From Streptomyces sp. NBC_01476 (GTDB lineage Bacteria; Actinomycetota; Actinomycetes; Streptomycetales; Streptomycetaceae), in assembly GCF_036227265.1 (NCBI RefSeq), contig NZ_CP109446.1:7209001-7273000 (forward strand): a stretch of DNA of 64,000 bases, read 5' to 3'. Below, in pieces: positions 8,321 to 17,078 of this stretch (position 1 is the stretch's first letter; each line of letters begins with the position of its first letter). The notes beneath the pieces were generated by a model, which had not been told where the DNA came from, made no database searches, and was given only the letters and a program-made list of their open reading frames with translations. Both the position numbers and the translations under genes were made by a program.

Positions 8321-8827
8321 GGAGGCGGGCCCGGAACGGAGCGGGAACGCCCGCGTCTCCCTTCGGCGGCGTCCCGTCGGACGCGGAACGGGACCCTGAT
8401 GCACGAATACGCCTGCCGGCGCGGGTTCTTGGGGTCGCGCCGACCCCGGCGTAAGTCCTCTGACTACGCCGGCTCCCGCGTGAGACCTCCGACTACGCCG
8501 CTTGCGCGGGGGTGAACACCCGGAGGTAGGTGTTGAGCAGTGCCCGCTCGCCGTCCGGCTCGGCCGGCCCGCACTTGGCGGCCTGCAGGAGTGTCCGGTA
8601 GGCGCGGGGTCCCGGCCCAGGACGTCGGCCCGGGGCCCGCCCGCGGGACCGTCTTCCCGGTGCGGCATCTCCCGGTCCCCGGCGCGGGGCGGGGACCGAA
8701 GAGCGCCGCGGTGTGATCGTGTTCCTGTCCGCTCCGCAAAGCCGGCCGGCTCCGGCGCCGGCCTCCCGACAACCGGGTCGCCGACCCGCAGTCCGTACCG
8801 CAGAGACCGAGAAGAAAGCAGGCTCTC

Positions 8828-9178
8828 ATGTCCATCTTCGTGTTCGCCGTCACCTTCGACGCCCGTGACGCCAAAGCGGCCGCCACTTTCTGGGCCGAGG
8901 CCCTCGGCCGGACCGTCGACGAGGGCGCGGACGAGACCGCGGCCTTTGTCGCCTCCGACCCGGCCGTCCCAGGGTCCCGCATCGGCTTCCGCCAGGTTCC
9001 CGAGGACAAGACGGTCAAGAACCGCGTGCACTTCGACCTGGCCACGGGGGACTTCGACGTCGAGCTGGCCCGGCTGACCGCCCTGGGCGCCACCAAGCTC
9101 AACGAGGTGAACGCCGGTATCCGCTACGCCACCCTCGCCGACCCCGAGGGCAACGAGTTCGACCTGATCGCCCGCTGA
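8828..9178 (+). CDS. VOC-family (glyoxalase/bleomycin resistance-like) protein
   Basis: 116 residues forming one vicinal-oxygen-chelate domain: FAVTFDARDAKAAATFWAEA at the N-terminus, KNRVHFDLATGD in the middle, and YATLADPEGNEFDLIA at the end. Members bind a metal and act on small molecules or sequester antibiotics; dimers are usual and the substrate cannot be predicted. The start at 8828 follows a purine-rich AAGAAAGCAGG. A perfect 13-bp hairpin follows the stop. Confidence 0.88.
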   Translation: MSIFVFAVTFDARDAKAAATFWAEALGRTVDEGADETAAFVASDPAVPGSRIGFRQVPEDKTVKNRVHFDLATGDFDVELARLTALGATKLNEVNAGIRYATLADPEGNEFDLIAR

Positions 9179-9199
9179 ACACCACCGCACCACCCGCTC

Positions 9200-9232
9200 C
9201 CACAGCCGGCCGACCCGAACGGCCGGCTGTGG
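9200..9232 (+). terminator. Hairpin terminator after VOC gene
   Basis: A perfect 13-bp stem (CCACAGCCGGCCG pairing CGGCCGGCTGTGG) with a 7-nt loop, 21 bp after the VOC stop. There is no U-tract, as is usual in high-GC actinobacteria. Confidence 0.75.
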
Positions 9233-9353
9233 CACTCACCCCGCCGGGCAGCGGACCGGCACGGGCGCCCGGTTGAACCGCCTGCCCACGTCACGTAAGC
9301 CCGCACCCGGGATGCCGACTCCGGCAGCGGCACACCCGTACGCCTGGTGGACG

Positions 9354-9530
9354 TCAGGCCATCCACTCCTTGAGCTTGCGCGCGAGCCCCGCTGGGTCGT
9401 TGCCGGCCGGGGCCACCTGGATATTGGTCACTCCGGACTCGCGGAACGCGTCGATCCGCTCCCTGACGTACGACGCCGGGCCGACGGGGTTCACCTGCTC
9501 CAGTAGCTGGGCGGGACGTTCACCGCCGAA
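9354..9530 (-). pseudogene. C-terminal remnant of an LLM-class F420-dependent oxidoreductase
   Basis: The translated segment (QLLEQVNPVGPASYVRERID, then AFRESGVTNIQVAP and ARKLKEWMA) matches the characteristic C-terminus of luciferase-like monooxygenase/F420 oxidoreductases. Nothing upstream on this strand reads as the rest of the barrel. The fragment is about 50 codons of a ~300-codon gene and cannot be functional. Confidence 0.65.
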
Positions 9531-10087
9531 CGGACGGCTGAGGGTCCGTTCGCCCGAACCGGTTCCGCCAGCGTCGCCGTACCGGCCGGGCCGGCGGGCG
9601 GCAGGCCAGTAGCGGCCTTGAGGCGAGTGCCGCCCGGCTCCGGGACGCCAGTGTTTCCTGCAGGGCGTGAGCGAGCTCGGTGAGGACGCCCTTGCGCAGC
9701 GGACAGGCACGGGGGCTGTCGACCGGTCCGTGACCGCTGAGCCTCGCCAGGTTCGCTGACCGACTCGCCCCGTGACCGTCGCCCATCAGGGCATCAGCGG
9801 CGACCGCCTCCGCAACAGCGGCTTCGGGGCATCGATTCCGGCCCGATTCGACTGTGACGTGCTTGCGTCGCCGGCGCGACACACCTCATCCTCTTTGCAG
9901 GAGCCAACGACATCGCTGTCCGGTGCCGCTGAACCTTGACTGTTTGTCACCGAAGGTGGACCGGCGTGGATCCACATGGTTTCCCCGCACTTCTCCTGGG
10001 GTTGGGCGCCCTGACTCCGCCGGGGTTGTGGCGTGCGCGGTGGCGCGGCCTGACCCATCGGTGACGGAGTGATCATGAGGGGGGACC

Positions 10088-10540
10088 GTGGACCGGACTG
10101 CGGCGGCGATGGCTGGCGATGGGAGTGGGTTGCCGACCCAGTGGCGGGCCGGCAAGGGAATGCTTGTGAGCATCGGGCTGCTGAATCTCTTCCTCGTGGG
10201 CTGTCTCACCGTCGCGGTCGTCAGCGATCCCTCGTGGTGGCGCGACCCGCTCTACGCCCTTGCCTTCCTGCCTTGGGGAGCGGCCAATGTCCGTAGCCTC
10301 CGTTGGCGGATCACGGCCGTCCCGCAGGGCCTGCGCGTCCGGCTTTGGGGCAGAACCGGAACCCTCCCATGGGAATCTCTGCACAGCGTAGTAGCTGAGA
10401 GGGGCGGCAGCTTGGTCATCATCGGGAGCCAAACAGAGGTGATGATCACCATCCGTTTCGCAGGGCCCTTTGCCTCGGAACGGATCGCCGCGGAAATCGA
10501 CGCCATGATCGCGGATCCGACATTGCGACCGCACGTCTGA
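10088..10540 (+). CDS. Small membrane protein with PH-like cytoplasmic domain
   Basis: 150 residues. Two adjacent hydrophobic segments (MLVSIGLLNLFLVGCLTVAV and YALAFLPWGAANV) are followed by a beta-rich region with the bacterial PH-domain pattern (ITAVPQGLRVRLWGRTGTLP, WESLHSVV, then a C-terminal helix ERIAAEIDAMI). Such proteins are widespread in actinobacteria and of unknown function. GTG 10088 is preceded by GAGGGGGG at good spacing. It is flanked by gene remnants and has no clear operon partner. Confidence 0.7.
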   Translation: MDRTAAAMAGDGSGLPTQWRAGKGMLVSIGLLNLFLVGCLTVAVVSDPSWWRDPLYALAFLPWGAANVRSLRWRITAVPQGLRVRLWGRTGTLPWESLHSVVAERGGSLVIIGSQTEVMITIRFAGPFASERIAAEIDAMIADPTLRPHV

Positions 10541-10564
10541 CAAGGCCGGCATCGACGGTCGCCG

Positions 10565-10759
10565 GTCGGTATTCCGGGTGCGGGCCACGAGCAGTGGCTG
10601 GACGAATCCTGTCTCCTGCGACATCCGCCAGCCGGGGTCGACCAACCCGGCTTCGGCTGCGAGGTCGACCAGCCGGCCCTGGCAGAGTGCCCAGTAGGTG
10701 GTCCGGCGGACCTGGACGCGCCATTTTCCGACTGTCGGGAGGAGCTGGAAGCGCTCCAA
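10565..10759 (-). pseudogene. C-terminal remnant of a class I SAM methyltransferase
   Basis: The minus-strand translation (KWRVQVRRTTYWALCQGRLV, then DLAAEAGLVDPGW and ETGFVQPLLVARTRN) resembles the last strand-helix-strand of small-molecule methyltransferases, which commonly end in ETGFVQPLLTAR. No SAM-binding motif lies upstream, and the frame runs on into unrelated sequence. Treated as a truncated relic. Confidence 0.5.
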
Positions 10760-10834
10760 CCCGCGTAGCCCTCCGCGCGCCGCCGCCTCCCGGAATATGA
10801 CGGTGCGTCAATTTGCCTGTCCCATTGGGCATTT

Positions 10835-10950
10835 GGAGGTCAACGGTCGACCAGATCGTCGACCGCCTCGGTCCCGCGCTCGCCCCGCGGCCCTGCGTGG
10901 ACGGCACCCTGGTGCCCACCTATGACCACGTCACCGTTGAGCGGGCCGGC
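10835..10950 (+). pseudogene. IS5-type transposase remnant
   Basis: The translation STVDQIVDRLGPALAPRP followed by VDGTLVPTYDHVTVERAG matches the segment around the first catalytic Asp of streptomycete IS5-family DDE transposases (consensus VDGTLVPTRDH.IAERS, from memory). Only about 38 codons survive, and the frame then runs into the next gene. No inverted repeats were found. Confidence 0.55.
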
Positions 10951-10968
10951 ACCTGCGATCATGCGCAC

Positions 10969-11316
10969 GTGAGGTATGACCTTATGGTGTGGGACGGCAA
11001 GAGGCCGAGCGACGACGCCGAAGCCGGCGTGGTCTATGACGAGCTTTACGAGCGTTACGTCGATTCCGAGGAACCCGTGGTCGAGCTCACCCCCGGCATC
11101 GCGGCGTACGTCGACGCACTTGTCGAGCGGTATCCGGACGACGTGCACGGCAGCCCATGGGCCTCGCCGCCGGTCATCAATGAGGCCTCGGGCCCGGTCG
11201 TCTATCTGCTCATGTCCTACGGCAGGGCGGAGGAGGTCTCCGAGTACGCGGCTTCCCTCGCTCGTGATCGCGGGCTCGTCTGCTACGACCCGCAAGGAGA
11301 GACCCTGCGCGCCTGA
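10969..11316 (+). CDS. Conserved hypothetical protein
   Basis: 115 residues starting at GTG 10969 (VRYDLMVWDGKRPSDDAEA). The sequence resembles a small acidic family in streptomycetes that begins (M/V)xYDLxVW and ends with LVCYDPQ, with central Trp/Pro motifs (SPWASPPVI) and YGRAEEVSEYAASLARDRGL. No catalytic motif is recognisable. Upstream codons belong to the transposase remnant, so the longer frame from 10813 is not the native start. Confidence 0.65.
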   Translation: MRYDLMVWDGKRPSDDAEAGVVYDELYERYVDSEEPVVELTPGIAAYVDALVERYPDDVHGSPWASPPVINEASGPVVYLLMSYGRAEEVSEYAASLARDRGLVCYDPQGETLRA

Positions 11317-11423
11317 ACCGGTTGCTGAGCAGGCCGACCGCCGCTGCCTGAGTTGGTTGACGCACCGTCAGACGGTGTTGCGCTGCCTGTACGCGCGCTC
11401 GTACCGCCGTACGGCGGCCCCCC

Positions 11424-12608
11424 TCAACCCGTCGCCGCCGTCCGGTAGGGGCGGAAGAAGGCGCGCAGTTCCTCCGCGTAGAGTTCGGGCTCCTCGAACG
11501 GGGCGAAGTGGCCGCCGCGCGCGGGTTCGGTCAGGCGTACGACGTTCGCCGACCGTTCGAGCCAGGCCCGTGGCGGGCGGACGACATCGCCGCGGAAGAG
11601 CGAGAACCCGGACGGCACTTCGACCCGGCGGGCGAGTTGGTGGGGCGGGATCGCGGCGTTCGCGTGGTACATGCGCATCGACGAGCCGATCGTCCCGGTG
11701 AGCCAGGAGATCGTGACGTTCGTGAGGATCTCGTCCTTTGTGAAGCTCCGTTCGAGGTCGCCGTCGCAGTCGCTCCATGCCCGGAGCTTCTCGACGATCC
11801 ACGCGGCGAGCCCGGCCGGCGAATCGGTGAGCCCGACCGCGGCGGTCTGGGGCTTCGTACGGTGCATGGCACCGTAGGCGCCCTCGCTCGCGCCCCAGGC
11901 CGCGACGTCGTCGAACCAGGCGAGTTCCTCGGGGGTGAGATCGGCCGGGTCACCGGTGAAGACGGGCAGGCCCGCGTCCATGCGGTGGACGGCCACCACC
12001 CGGTCGGGGTGGTCGAGCGCGAGGTAACGGCTCACGTGGCTGCCGATGTCCCCGCCCGCCGCGCCGAACCGCGGGTAGCCGAGGACGCCCATGAGTTCGG
12101 CCCACAGGCCGGCGACGGCGACGGAGTCGAGCGGTGGGCCGGCGGGCCGGTCGGAGTACCCGTAGCCCGGCACGTCGGGCACGACCACGTCGAACGCGTC
12201 GGCCGGGTCGGCGCCGTGCGCGCCGGGATCGGTGAGGAGCGGGACCACCTTGGAGTAGCGCCAGAACGAGTCGGGCCAGCCGTGCGTGAGGACCAGCGGC
12301 AGGACCGGACCGGTGGGCGCGACGGCCCGGGCGTGCACGTAGTGGATCCCCAGGCCGCCGAGCCGGACGCGGAAGCGGGGCAGCTGGGCGAGCGCTGCCT
12401 CCTGCGCCGGCCAGTCGAACCCGTCCGCCCAGTAGGCGACCAGCTCACGAAGGTAGGTGACGTCGGTCCCGAGCGACCACCCGGCCTCCTCGGGCGCGTC
12501 CGGCCAGCGGGTCGCGCGCAGCCGCGCCCGCAGGTCATCGAGCGCGGCGGGCTCGGTCCGTGCGGTGAACGGTTCCAGGCGGGGCGGTACGTCCGGCATG
12601 GCACGCAT
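11424..12608 (-). CDS. Epoxide hydrolase family protein (alpha/beta hydrolase with EHN domain)
   Basis: 394 residues. The N-terminal EHN domain (LDDLRARLRATRWPD, GWSLGTDVTYLRELVAYWA) is followed by an alpha/beta-hydrolase core: oxyanion motif HGWP (109-112), nucleophile Asp187 in AGGDIGSHVS and catalytic His367 in GGHFAPFEEP. These place it in the microsomal-type epoxide hydrolase family, which opens epoxides to diols; its substrate may be a secondary metabolite or xenobiotic. ATG 12608 or 12599 could be the start; neither has a strong SD. It stands alone next to decayed SDR sequence. Confidence 0.88.
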   Translation of the reverse strand: MRAMPDVPPRLEPFTARTEPAALDDLRARLRATRWPDAPEEAGWSLGTDVTYLRELVAYWADGFDWPAQEAALAQLPRFRVRLGGLGIHYVHARAVAPTGPVLPLVLTHGWPDSFWRYSKVVPLLTDPGAHGADPADAFDVVVPDVPGYGYSDRPAGPPLDSVAVAGLWAELMGVLGYPRFGAAGGDIGSHVSRYLALDHPDRVVAVHRMDAGLPVFTGDPADLTPEELAWFDDVAAWGASEGAYGAMHRTKPQTAAVGLTDSPAGLAAWIVEKLRAWSDCDGDLERSFTKDEILTNVTISWLTGTIGSSMRMYHANAAIPPHQLARRVEVPSGFSLFRGDVVRPPRAWLERSANVVRLTEPARGGHFAPFEEPELYAEELRAFFRPYRTAATG

Positions 12609-12650
12609 GCTAAGCCGCCCGACCCGACCGCGGCTCGGTATCCGCCCGCC

Positions 12651-12702
12651 CGGCGGACGTGGCGCGGCGGACGTGGCGCGGCGGACGTGGCCCGGCGGAT
12701 GG
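12651..12702. repeat. 14-bp tandem repeat (3.7 copies)
   Basis: The unit CGGCGGACGTGGCG recurs at 12651, 12665, 12679 and partly 12693. It lies exactly between the epoxide hydrolase start and the point where the SDR remnant becomes readable, so it may mark the junction where the 5' part of the SDR gene was lost. Confidence 0.75.
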
Positions 12703-12721
12703 CAGCCCGGCGGCTCGTCCC

Positions 12722-13131
12722 GAAGCAGCTACGACGCCTACGCCACCTCGAAGCAGTGCAACCTGGCCACCGTGCTGGAGTTCGCCCGTGAGATCCCGAG
12801 GCTCCGCTTCAACGCGGTCGAACCCGGCTTCAACCCGGGCGCCGGCCTCGGCCGCGACGCGAACGCCGCCGCCCGTTTCCTGGGGAAGTACGTTGCCTCG
12901 CCGCTGGCGCCCTTCATCAAGTACTGGAGCACCCCGAAGCGTGCTGCCCGGGTGATCACCGAGATCTTCACCGACTCCTCGGATGTGACGGGGGAGTACT
13001 TCGACGAGAACGGCAAGCCGATGGCCGGCTCCGCCCAGGTGCGCGACCCTGCCTTCGCCGGCCGGATCGTCGCCGAGACCCGGGCCCTGCTCGCCACTGC
13101 CCCGCCGGCCGCGGCGCCCGCCGATCGCTAG
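12722..13131 (+). pseudogene. 5'-truncated SDR-family oxidoreductase
   Basis: From about 12722 the frame reads SYDAYATSKQCNLATVLEFA, which contains the SDR YxxxK active-site motif, then RFNAVEPGFNPGAG and a C-terminal half like protochlorophyllide-reductase/WWOX-type SDRs (IFTDSSDVTGEYFDENGKPM). The nucleotide-binding N-terminal ~150 residues are absent and the upstream DNA is repeat. The surviving part keeps good codon bias, so the truncation is probably recent. Confidence 0.75.
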
Positions 13132-13214
13132 GCCGCAGAGAACGCACACCCCCGAAGGACAGGGAGGCGGCGGCTCCCGCCTCGCCCCCCGTGAACCCCG
13201 GTGGCGAACCGGCC

Positions 13215-13256
13215 GGACCGGTGTGCCCGGACCGGTGTGCCCGGACCGACGTGCCC
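13215..13256. repeat. 14-bp tandem repeat (3 copies)
   Basis: The unit GGACCGGTGTGCCC occurs at 13215, 13229 and 13243 (last copy with two changes), in the region just before the phosphatase gene. Its period equals that of the unrelated repeat at 12651. Confidence 0.75.
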
Positions 13257-13285
13257 GGTGGGACAAATCGGTGTATTGAAGAACT

Positions 13286-14461
13286 ATGCTCCCGACGCGT
13301 CGGCACGGTGCGGGCTGGTCCTGGCGGTCGAACCGGGTCCTGGTGCTGGTACCTCTTACGCTCATCGTGATGATCACGATCGCCGACGTGCTCTCACCCC
13401 AGGACATCCACCTCGGGCCGCTGCTCGTGGTGGCCCCGGCACTCACCGCGTCCTTCGGAGGGCCCCGGCTCACCGCGGTGGTCTCGGGCGTGGCGGTCCT
13501 GGCGCTGGTGACGATCTCCGTCGTGCGCAACAGCGTCTTCAACGCCAACCACGAGACCCAGATCGCGGGCTTGGTGATCATCTCCGTCTTCATCGTGGTC
13601 TTCTCCTGGCTGCGCGAGCGGCAGATGGCCGAGCTGCGGCAGGTGCGGTCGGTGGCCGAGGCGGCGCAGCAGGTCGTACTCCAGCCGCTGCCGGAGCGCA
13701 TGGGTCCGCTGCGGGTCGCCGTCGCCTACCAGGCGGCCGCGGACCACGCGCGGATCGGCGGCGATCTCTACGCGGCCGTCCGCACCCGCAACGGGACCCG
13801 GCTGCTCATCGGGGACGTCCGCGGCAAAGGGCTGATGGCCGTGGACGACGCGGGCCTGCTGCTGAGCGCCTTCCGCAGCGCCGCTCACCGTGAACTGACC
13901 CTGGCGGCGCTGCAGGACGACCTGGAGGCGACGGTCTGCTGGAGCCTGGAACAGCCCGCCAGGGTCGGGGCCGACGCGGACGAGTCGTTCATCACCACGG
14001 TGCTGGTCGACATCCCCGACGGTGAACCGGTGGTGCACGTCGTCAACAGCGGGCACCCGCCGCCGCTGCGCCTGCACGCCGGCCGCGTGACGCTGCTCTC
14101 GCCCCACCACTACTCGCCGCCCATGGGCCTGTGCCTGCCGCACGAAGGAGAAATGGGCCCGGACACGTTCCGTTTCGAGCCGGGCGACATGCTCCTGCTC
14201 CATACCGACGGCGCCACCGAGGCCCGCGACGCGGCCGGCGGCTTCTACCCCTTCACCGCGCGGGTCGCCGCCTTCGCGGACGGAGCCGCGCCCGATCGGC
14301 TCGTGGCGCGTCTGCGCGAGGACCTGCTCGCCCATACCGGCGGCGCCCTGGGGGACGACGCGGCCCTGGTCGCCGTGGAGCGCGAGCCGGCCGCCGGACC
14401 GGGGGCCGCACCGGGCAGGACCCGGTCCGTCCAGCAGGGGGCAACAGGGTGCGGGTCATGA
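13286..14461 (+). CDS. Membrane-bound PP2C/SpoIIE-family serine phosphatase
   Basis: 391 residues. Three or four N-terminal transmembrane segments (about 17-115) are followed by a SpoIIE-type PP2C domain with metal-binding and core motifs IGGDLYAA, GDVRGKGL, NSGHPPPLRL, HTDGATEARD and DDAALVAVE. Such phosphatases typically dephosphorylate anti-anti-sigma factors in actinobacteria; the sensor here would be the membrane domain, since no PAS or GAF is present. GAAGA upstream of ATG 13286 is a modest SD. The Pro/Gly-rich last ~25 residues look disordered. Confidence 0.92.
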   Translation: MLPTRRHGAGWSWRSNRVLVLVPLTLIVMITIADVLSPQDIHLGPLLVVAPALTASFGGPRLTAVVSGVAVLALVTISVVRNSVFNANHETQIAGLVIISVFIVVFSWLRERQMAELRQVRSVAEAAQQVVLQPLPERMGPLRVAVAYQAAADHARIGGDLYAAVRTRNGTRLLIGDVRGKGLMAVDDAGLLLSAFRSAAHRELTLAALQDDLEATVCWSLEQPARVGADADESFITTVLVDIPDGEPVVHVVNSGHPPPLRLHAGRVTLLSPHHYSPPMGLCLPHEGEMGPDTFRFEPGDMLLLHTDGATEARDAAGGFYPFTARVAAFADGAAPDRLVARLREDLLAHTGGALGDDAALVAVEREPAAGPGAAPGRTRSVQQGATGCGS

Positions 14462-14678
14462 ACTGCGTCACAGTGCGGTGAGCCGGACGGTGTGCGCGGT
14501 CGGGGGCGTCGTGCCGGCAACGGCCCACCCCTGTCGGCCGATACGGGACTGCCGTGCCGGGCCGCCGGGGAGACCGTTTCTCCGGGGGTGTTCCGGGGCG
14601 ACTTAGGTGACCCTTCCCTGCCGTCCTGAATGCCTGGTACAGATGGTGGAGTACCCCCCGTACGTCGGAAGTCTCGCC

Positions 14679-14930
14679 ATGAACCAGGACAACGCCAGCG
14701 ACCTCACTCCCTTCACGATCGACCTGACCTTCGAGGAAGGCAGGCGACGGGCCGAGGTGGTAGCCGCGCTCGGGCCCGACTGGGACCCGGTGGCCGCCCT
14801 CCGGGGCGAGGACGAGGCTTATGCCCTCCTCTACTCCGGCCTGGACGCCGAGCAGCAGCGCGTTTACGACATGCTGGTCGCGGCCGGTGTCCTGCCGGGG
14901 GAGGAGCCGGGCCGTGCGGCTGCCCATTGA
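14679..14930 (+). CDS. DUF6400-like small protein
   Basis: 83 residues (LTPFTIDLTFEEGRRRAEVV, then AALGPDWDPVAALRGEDEAY and LLYSGLDAEQQRVYDMLVAAG). I recognise this as a conserved actinomycete small acidic protein, probably DUF6400; function unknown. The ATG at 14679 precedes the family's usual N-terminus; a longer frame from 14607 is possible but unlikely. It overlaps the following gene by 17 bp, so the two are probably cotranscribed and coupled. Confidence 0.75.
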   Translation: MNQDNASDLTPFTIDLTFEEGRRRAEVVAALGPDWDPVAALRGEDEAYALLYSGLDAEQQRVYDMLVAAGVLPGEEPGRAAAH

Positions 14931-15159
14931 CCCGCAGGCGGACTTCTCCCGCCGCGCCTGGGTGGCCTGCCCCGTCTGTGACGACGCCCGCCACTGCGCG
15001 ACCTGCGCCGACCGCCGCAACTGCGGCGAGCACTGGCGCTATCTGCTCTCCAACGCGGGGCCGGTCGTCCACCTTCAGTGCCCGCGATGCACGCACCTGT
15101 GGTCGCTCGACACCCGTCCCGAGGCCGGCCGCCCCGACGGCAGCACCCCCTGCGCCTGA
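14914..15159 (+). CDS. Small cysteine-rich zinc-ribbon-like protein
   Basis: 81 residues from GTG 14914, with a very good SD (GGAGGAG) inside the end of the previous gene. Cys/His motifs CPVCDDARHCATCADRRNCG, EHW and CPRCTHLW give at least seven Cys, which suggests a zinc-binding fold. The overlap with the DUF6400-like gene argues for joint function, for example a protein-protein adaptor. No enzyme motif is present. Confidence 0.75.
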   Translation: MRLPIDPQADFSRRAWVACPVCDDARHCATCADRRNCGEHWRYLLSNAGPVVHLQCPRCTHLWSLDTRPEAGRPDGSTPCA

Positions 15160-15231
15160 CCCACCGCGCCGCGGGCGGGCCGTACACAGATCTGTTTCCG
15201 CTGGGCGCGCCTTCGGGCTACCGTGGTCCGC

Positions 15232-15843
15232 ATGCCGACCTACGCAGCACCTCAGGACAAGGTCCGCGACCGGGTGCTCGACGCCGCGTGCGAGCTCTTC
15301 GCGGCCAGAGGAATCAACACGACAGGCGTGGACCTGATCGCGGAAGTGGCGGGGGTCTCGAAGCGCAGCCTGTACCAGCGCTTCGCCAGCAAGGACGACC
15401 TCATCGCCGCGTACCTGCCGGTGGCCACGGACAGGTTCCTGAACGACCTGATCCCGCCCGCGGACGCCGGTCTTTCGCCGGTGGAGAGCATCCTGCGGGT
15501 GTTCACCGCGTCACAGCGCGCGTCGCTGGACCCCGGGTTCGGGGGCTGCCCGGTGCTCAACGCGAGCGCCGAGATCCGTGACGCGACGCACCCGCTGCGT
15601 TCCGCCGCGGTCGCCTACAAGGACCGCTTGCAGGAGTGGTTCGCCGCCCACGCCGAAGCCGCCGGTGCCACCGACCCCGTACTGCTCGCCGAACAGCTGG
15701 CCATCCTCTTCGACGGCGCGATGTCGTACACGTCCGTACGTGCCCGGCCCATCCCGGACAGTGTGTACGTGACGGCGCGCGCACTGCTGACCGCCCAGGG
15801 GCTTCCGCTCCCCGCAGAACAGCCCGCGCCGGCCGCTTCCTGA
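15232..15843 (+). CDS. TetR/AcrR-family transcriptional regulator
   Basis: 203 residues. The N-terminal TetR HTH is clear (RVLDAACELFAARGINTTGV, AGVSKRSLYQRFASKDDLI), followed by a helical ligand domain (PGFGGCPVLNASAEI). No adjacent divergent target is obvious: the next gene is convergent and ends 48 bp away. GTG 15223 is an alternative start. Confidence 0.92.
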   Translation: MPTYAAPQDKVRDRVLDAACELFAARGINTTGVDLIAEVAGVSKRSLYQRFASKDDLIAAYLPVATDRFLNDLIPPADAGLSPVESILRVFTASQRASLDPGFGGCPVLNASAEIRDATHPLRSAAVAYKDRLQEWFAAHAEAAGATDPVLLAEQLAILFDGAMSYTSVRARPIPDSVYVTARALLTAQGLPLPAEQPAPAAS

Positions 15844-15891
15844 GACACACCCGGGTCCAGGCGCGTGGCGGGCCGAACCCCCGCCGGGCGC

Positions 15892-17025
15892 TCACCGGGG
15901 CTGGTCGTGTCCGGCGAACATGCTGATCAGGCCGTAGGGCGCGCTGTCGCCGAAGCACAGATCGTGGATCTGGGCGGCTTCGGCGGCGGCCGCGGCGCTG
16001 CGCGGGAACAGGGCCTGCTCGTACGCGGTGAGCGCGGCTTCGACGTCCTCGGGGTGCGCGGCGATGGCCGTGCCGAGTGCGGCGCCGTCGAACATGGCCA
16101 GGTTGGCGCCTTCGCCGGACGGGGGCATGAGGTGGGCGGCGTCACCGAGCAGGGTCACCCCCGGTACGCGGTCCCACCTGTGCTCGGCCGGCAGCGTGTT
16201 GAGGGTGCGCAGGACCGGTGCGGTCTCGCCCTCGGTGATCAGCGCGGTGAGCTCCGGCGCCCAGCCGTCGAACTCCGCCGCGATCCGCGCGGTGGCCGCG
16301 GCCGGATCGGTGAAATCGATTGCGGCGAACCACTCCCGCGGCTTGGTGAGCGCCACATAGGTGTGGAGGATCCCGCCGTTCTCCCGGTGGGCCATGATGC
16401 CCTTCCCCGGCGCGAGCGCGGAGAGCCCGCCGCCGCCCACCGCCTTCGCGCACGCCGGGTGCCGGGTGTCACCGTCGAACAGGTAGGTCTCGACGAACGA
16501 CGTGCCGACGTACGCGGGTGTGGCGTCGGAGAGCGCCGGCCGGACCCGTGACCAGGCGCCGTCCGCGCCGACCAGCAGGCTCGTGACGACAGTGGTGCCG
16601 TCGGCGAAGGCCACCTCGTGGCGGCTGTCGCCGAGGGCACGGACACCGCTGACCCGGTGGCCCCACCGGACGGTGCCGGCGGGCAGGGAGTCGAGCAGGA
16701 TCTGCCGCAGCTCCCCGCGCAGCACCTCGGGGCGCCCACCGGTGCCGTCGTCGGCTTCGTCCAGCAGGACGGTTCCGTGCGGGTCGAGGATCCGTGACGC
16801 CTGGTGGCCCTCCAGGACGAGGCCGCGGAACGCGTCCGTCAGGCCGGCCGCCCGGAGTGCGGGCTGCCCGTTGTGCTCGTGGATGTCCAGCATGCCGCCC
16901 TGCGTGCGGGCGCTCGGCGACGGCTCCGCCTCGTAGACGGTCGCCGGGATGCCGTGGACGTGCAGGACGCGGGCGAGGGTCAGCCCTCCGAGTCCGGCGC
17001 CGATGATCGTGACGTCAGTGGTCAT
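15892..17025 (-). CDS. FAD-dependent monooxygenase (TetX/PHBH-like)
   Basis: 377 residues. Rossmann motif GAGLGGLTLA (about 10-19), a DG-type motif (VGADGAWSRVRP) and FAD-ribityl motif GDAAHLMPPSGEGANLAM identify a class A flavoprotein aromatic hydroxylase. The sequence is close in style to TetX-type enzymes that hydroxylate and inactivate tetracyclines, but the substrate is unproven. GGAAGG precedes ATG 17025. Three CTGGAACG-type palindromes separate it from a divergent TetR gene, so it is probably induced by the regulator's ligand. Confidence 0.92.
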   Translation of the reverse strand: MTTDVTIIGAGLGGLTLARVLHVHGIPATVYEAEPSPSARTQGGMLDIHEHNGQPALRAAGLTDAFRGLVLEGHQASRILDPHGTVLLDEADDGTGGRPEVLRGELRQILLDSLPAGTVRWGHRVSGVRALGDSRHEVAFADGTTVVTSLLVGADGAWSRVRPALSDATPAYVGTSFVETYLFDGDTRHPACAKAVGGGGLSALAPGKGIMAHRENGGILHTYVALTKPREWFAAIDFTDPAAATARIAAEFDGWAPELTALITEGETAPVLRTLNTLPAEHRWDRVPGVTLLGDAAHLMPPSGEGANLAMFDGAALGTAIAAHPEDVEAALTAYEQALFPRSAAAAAEAAQIHDLCFGDSAPYGLISMFAGHDQPR

Positions 17026-17078
17026 GGGTGGTTCCTTCCGGGGCGCGCCTGCCGGGCTGACACGCGGCAGGAATTCTC

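Larger units (their letters stand above)
7952..8827. other. Intergenic region: promoter, GGT-rich low-complexity tract, short gene remnant
   Basis: Besides the palindrome at 8034-8053, the region holds a G-rich low-complexity tract at 8191-8320. On the minus strand, 8493-8610 reads as a coherent C-terminus (TLLQAAKCGPAEPDGERALL, then NTYLRVFTPAQAA and a stop) whose upstream part is unreadable, so it is probably the tail of a decayed gene. A near-duplicate GACTACGCCG occurs at 8462 and 8491. I see no intact gene. Confidence 0.5.
9179..10087. other. Gene-poor region between VOC and PH-like genes
   Basis: Apart from the terminator and the oxidoreductase tail, no frame with convincing start, codon bias or family motif is visible. 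Minus-strand text around 9680-9720 (CPLRKGVLTELAHALQETL) is faintly like a TetR C-terminus but too short to assign. Base composition is slightly lower in GC than its neighbours, in keeping with decayed sequence. Confidence 0.5.

Noticed and set aside
9660-9850. TetR regulator remnant on the minus strand
   Set aside because: Only a faint CPLRKGVLTELAHAL-like stretch; no HTH and no consistent frame.
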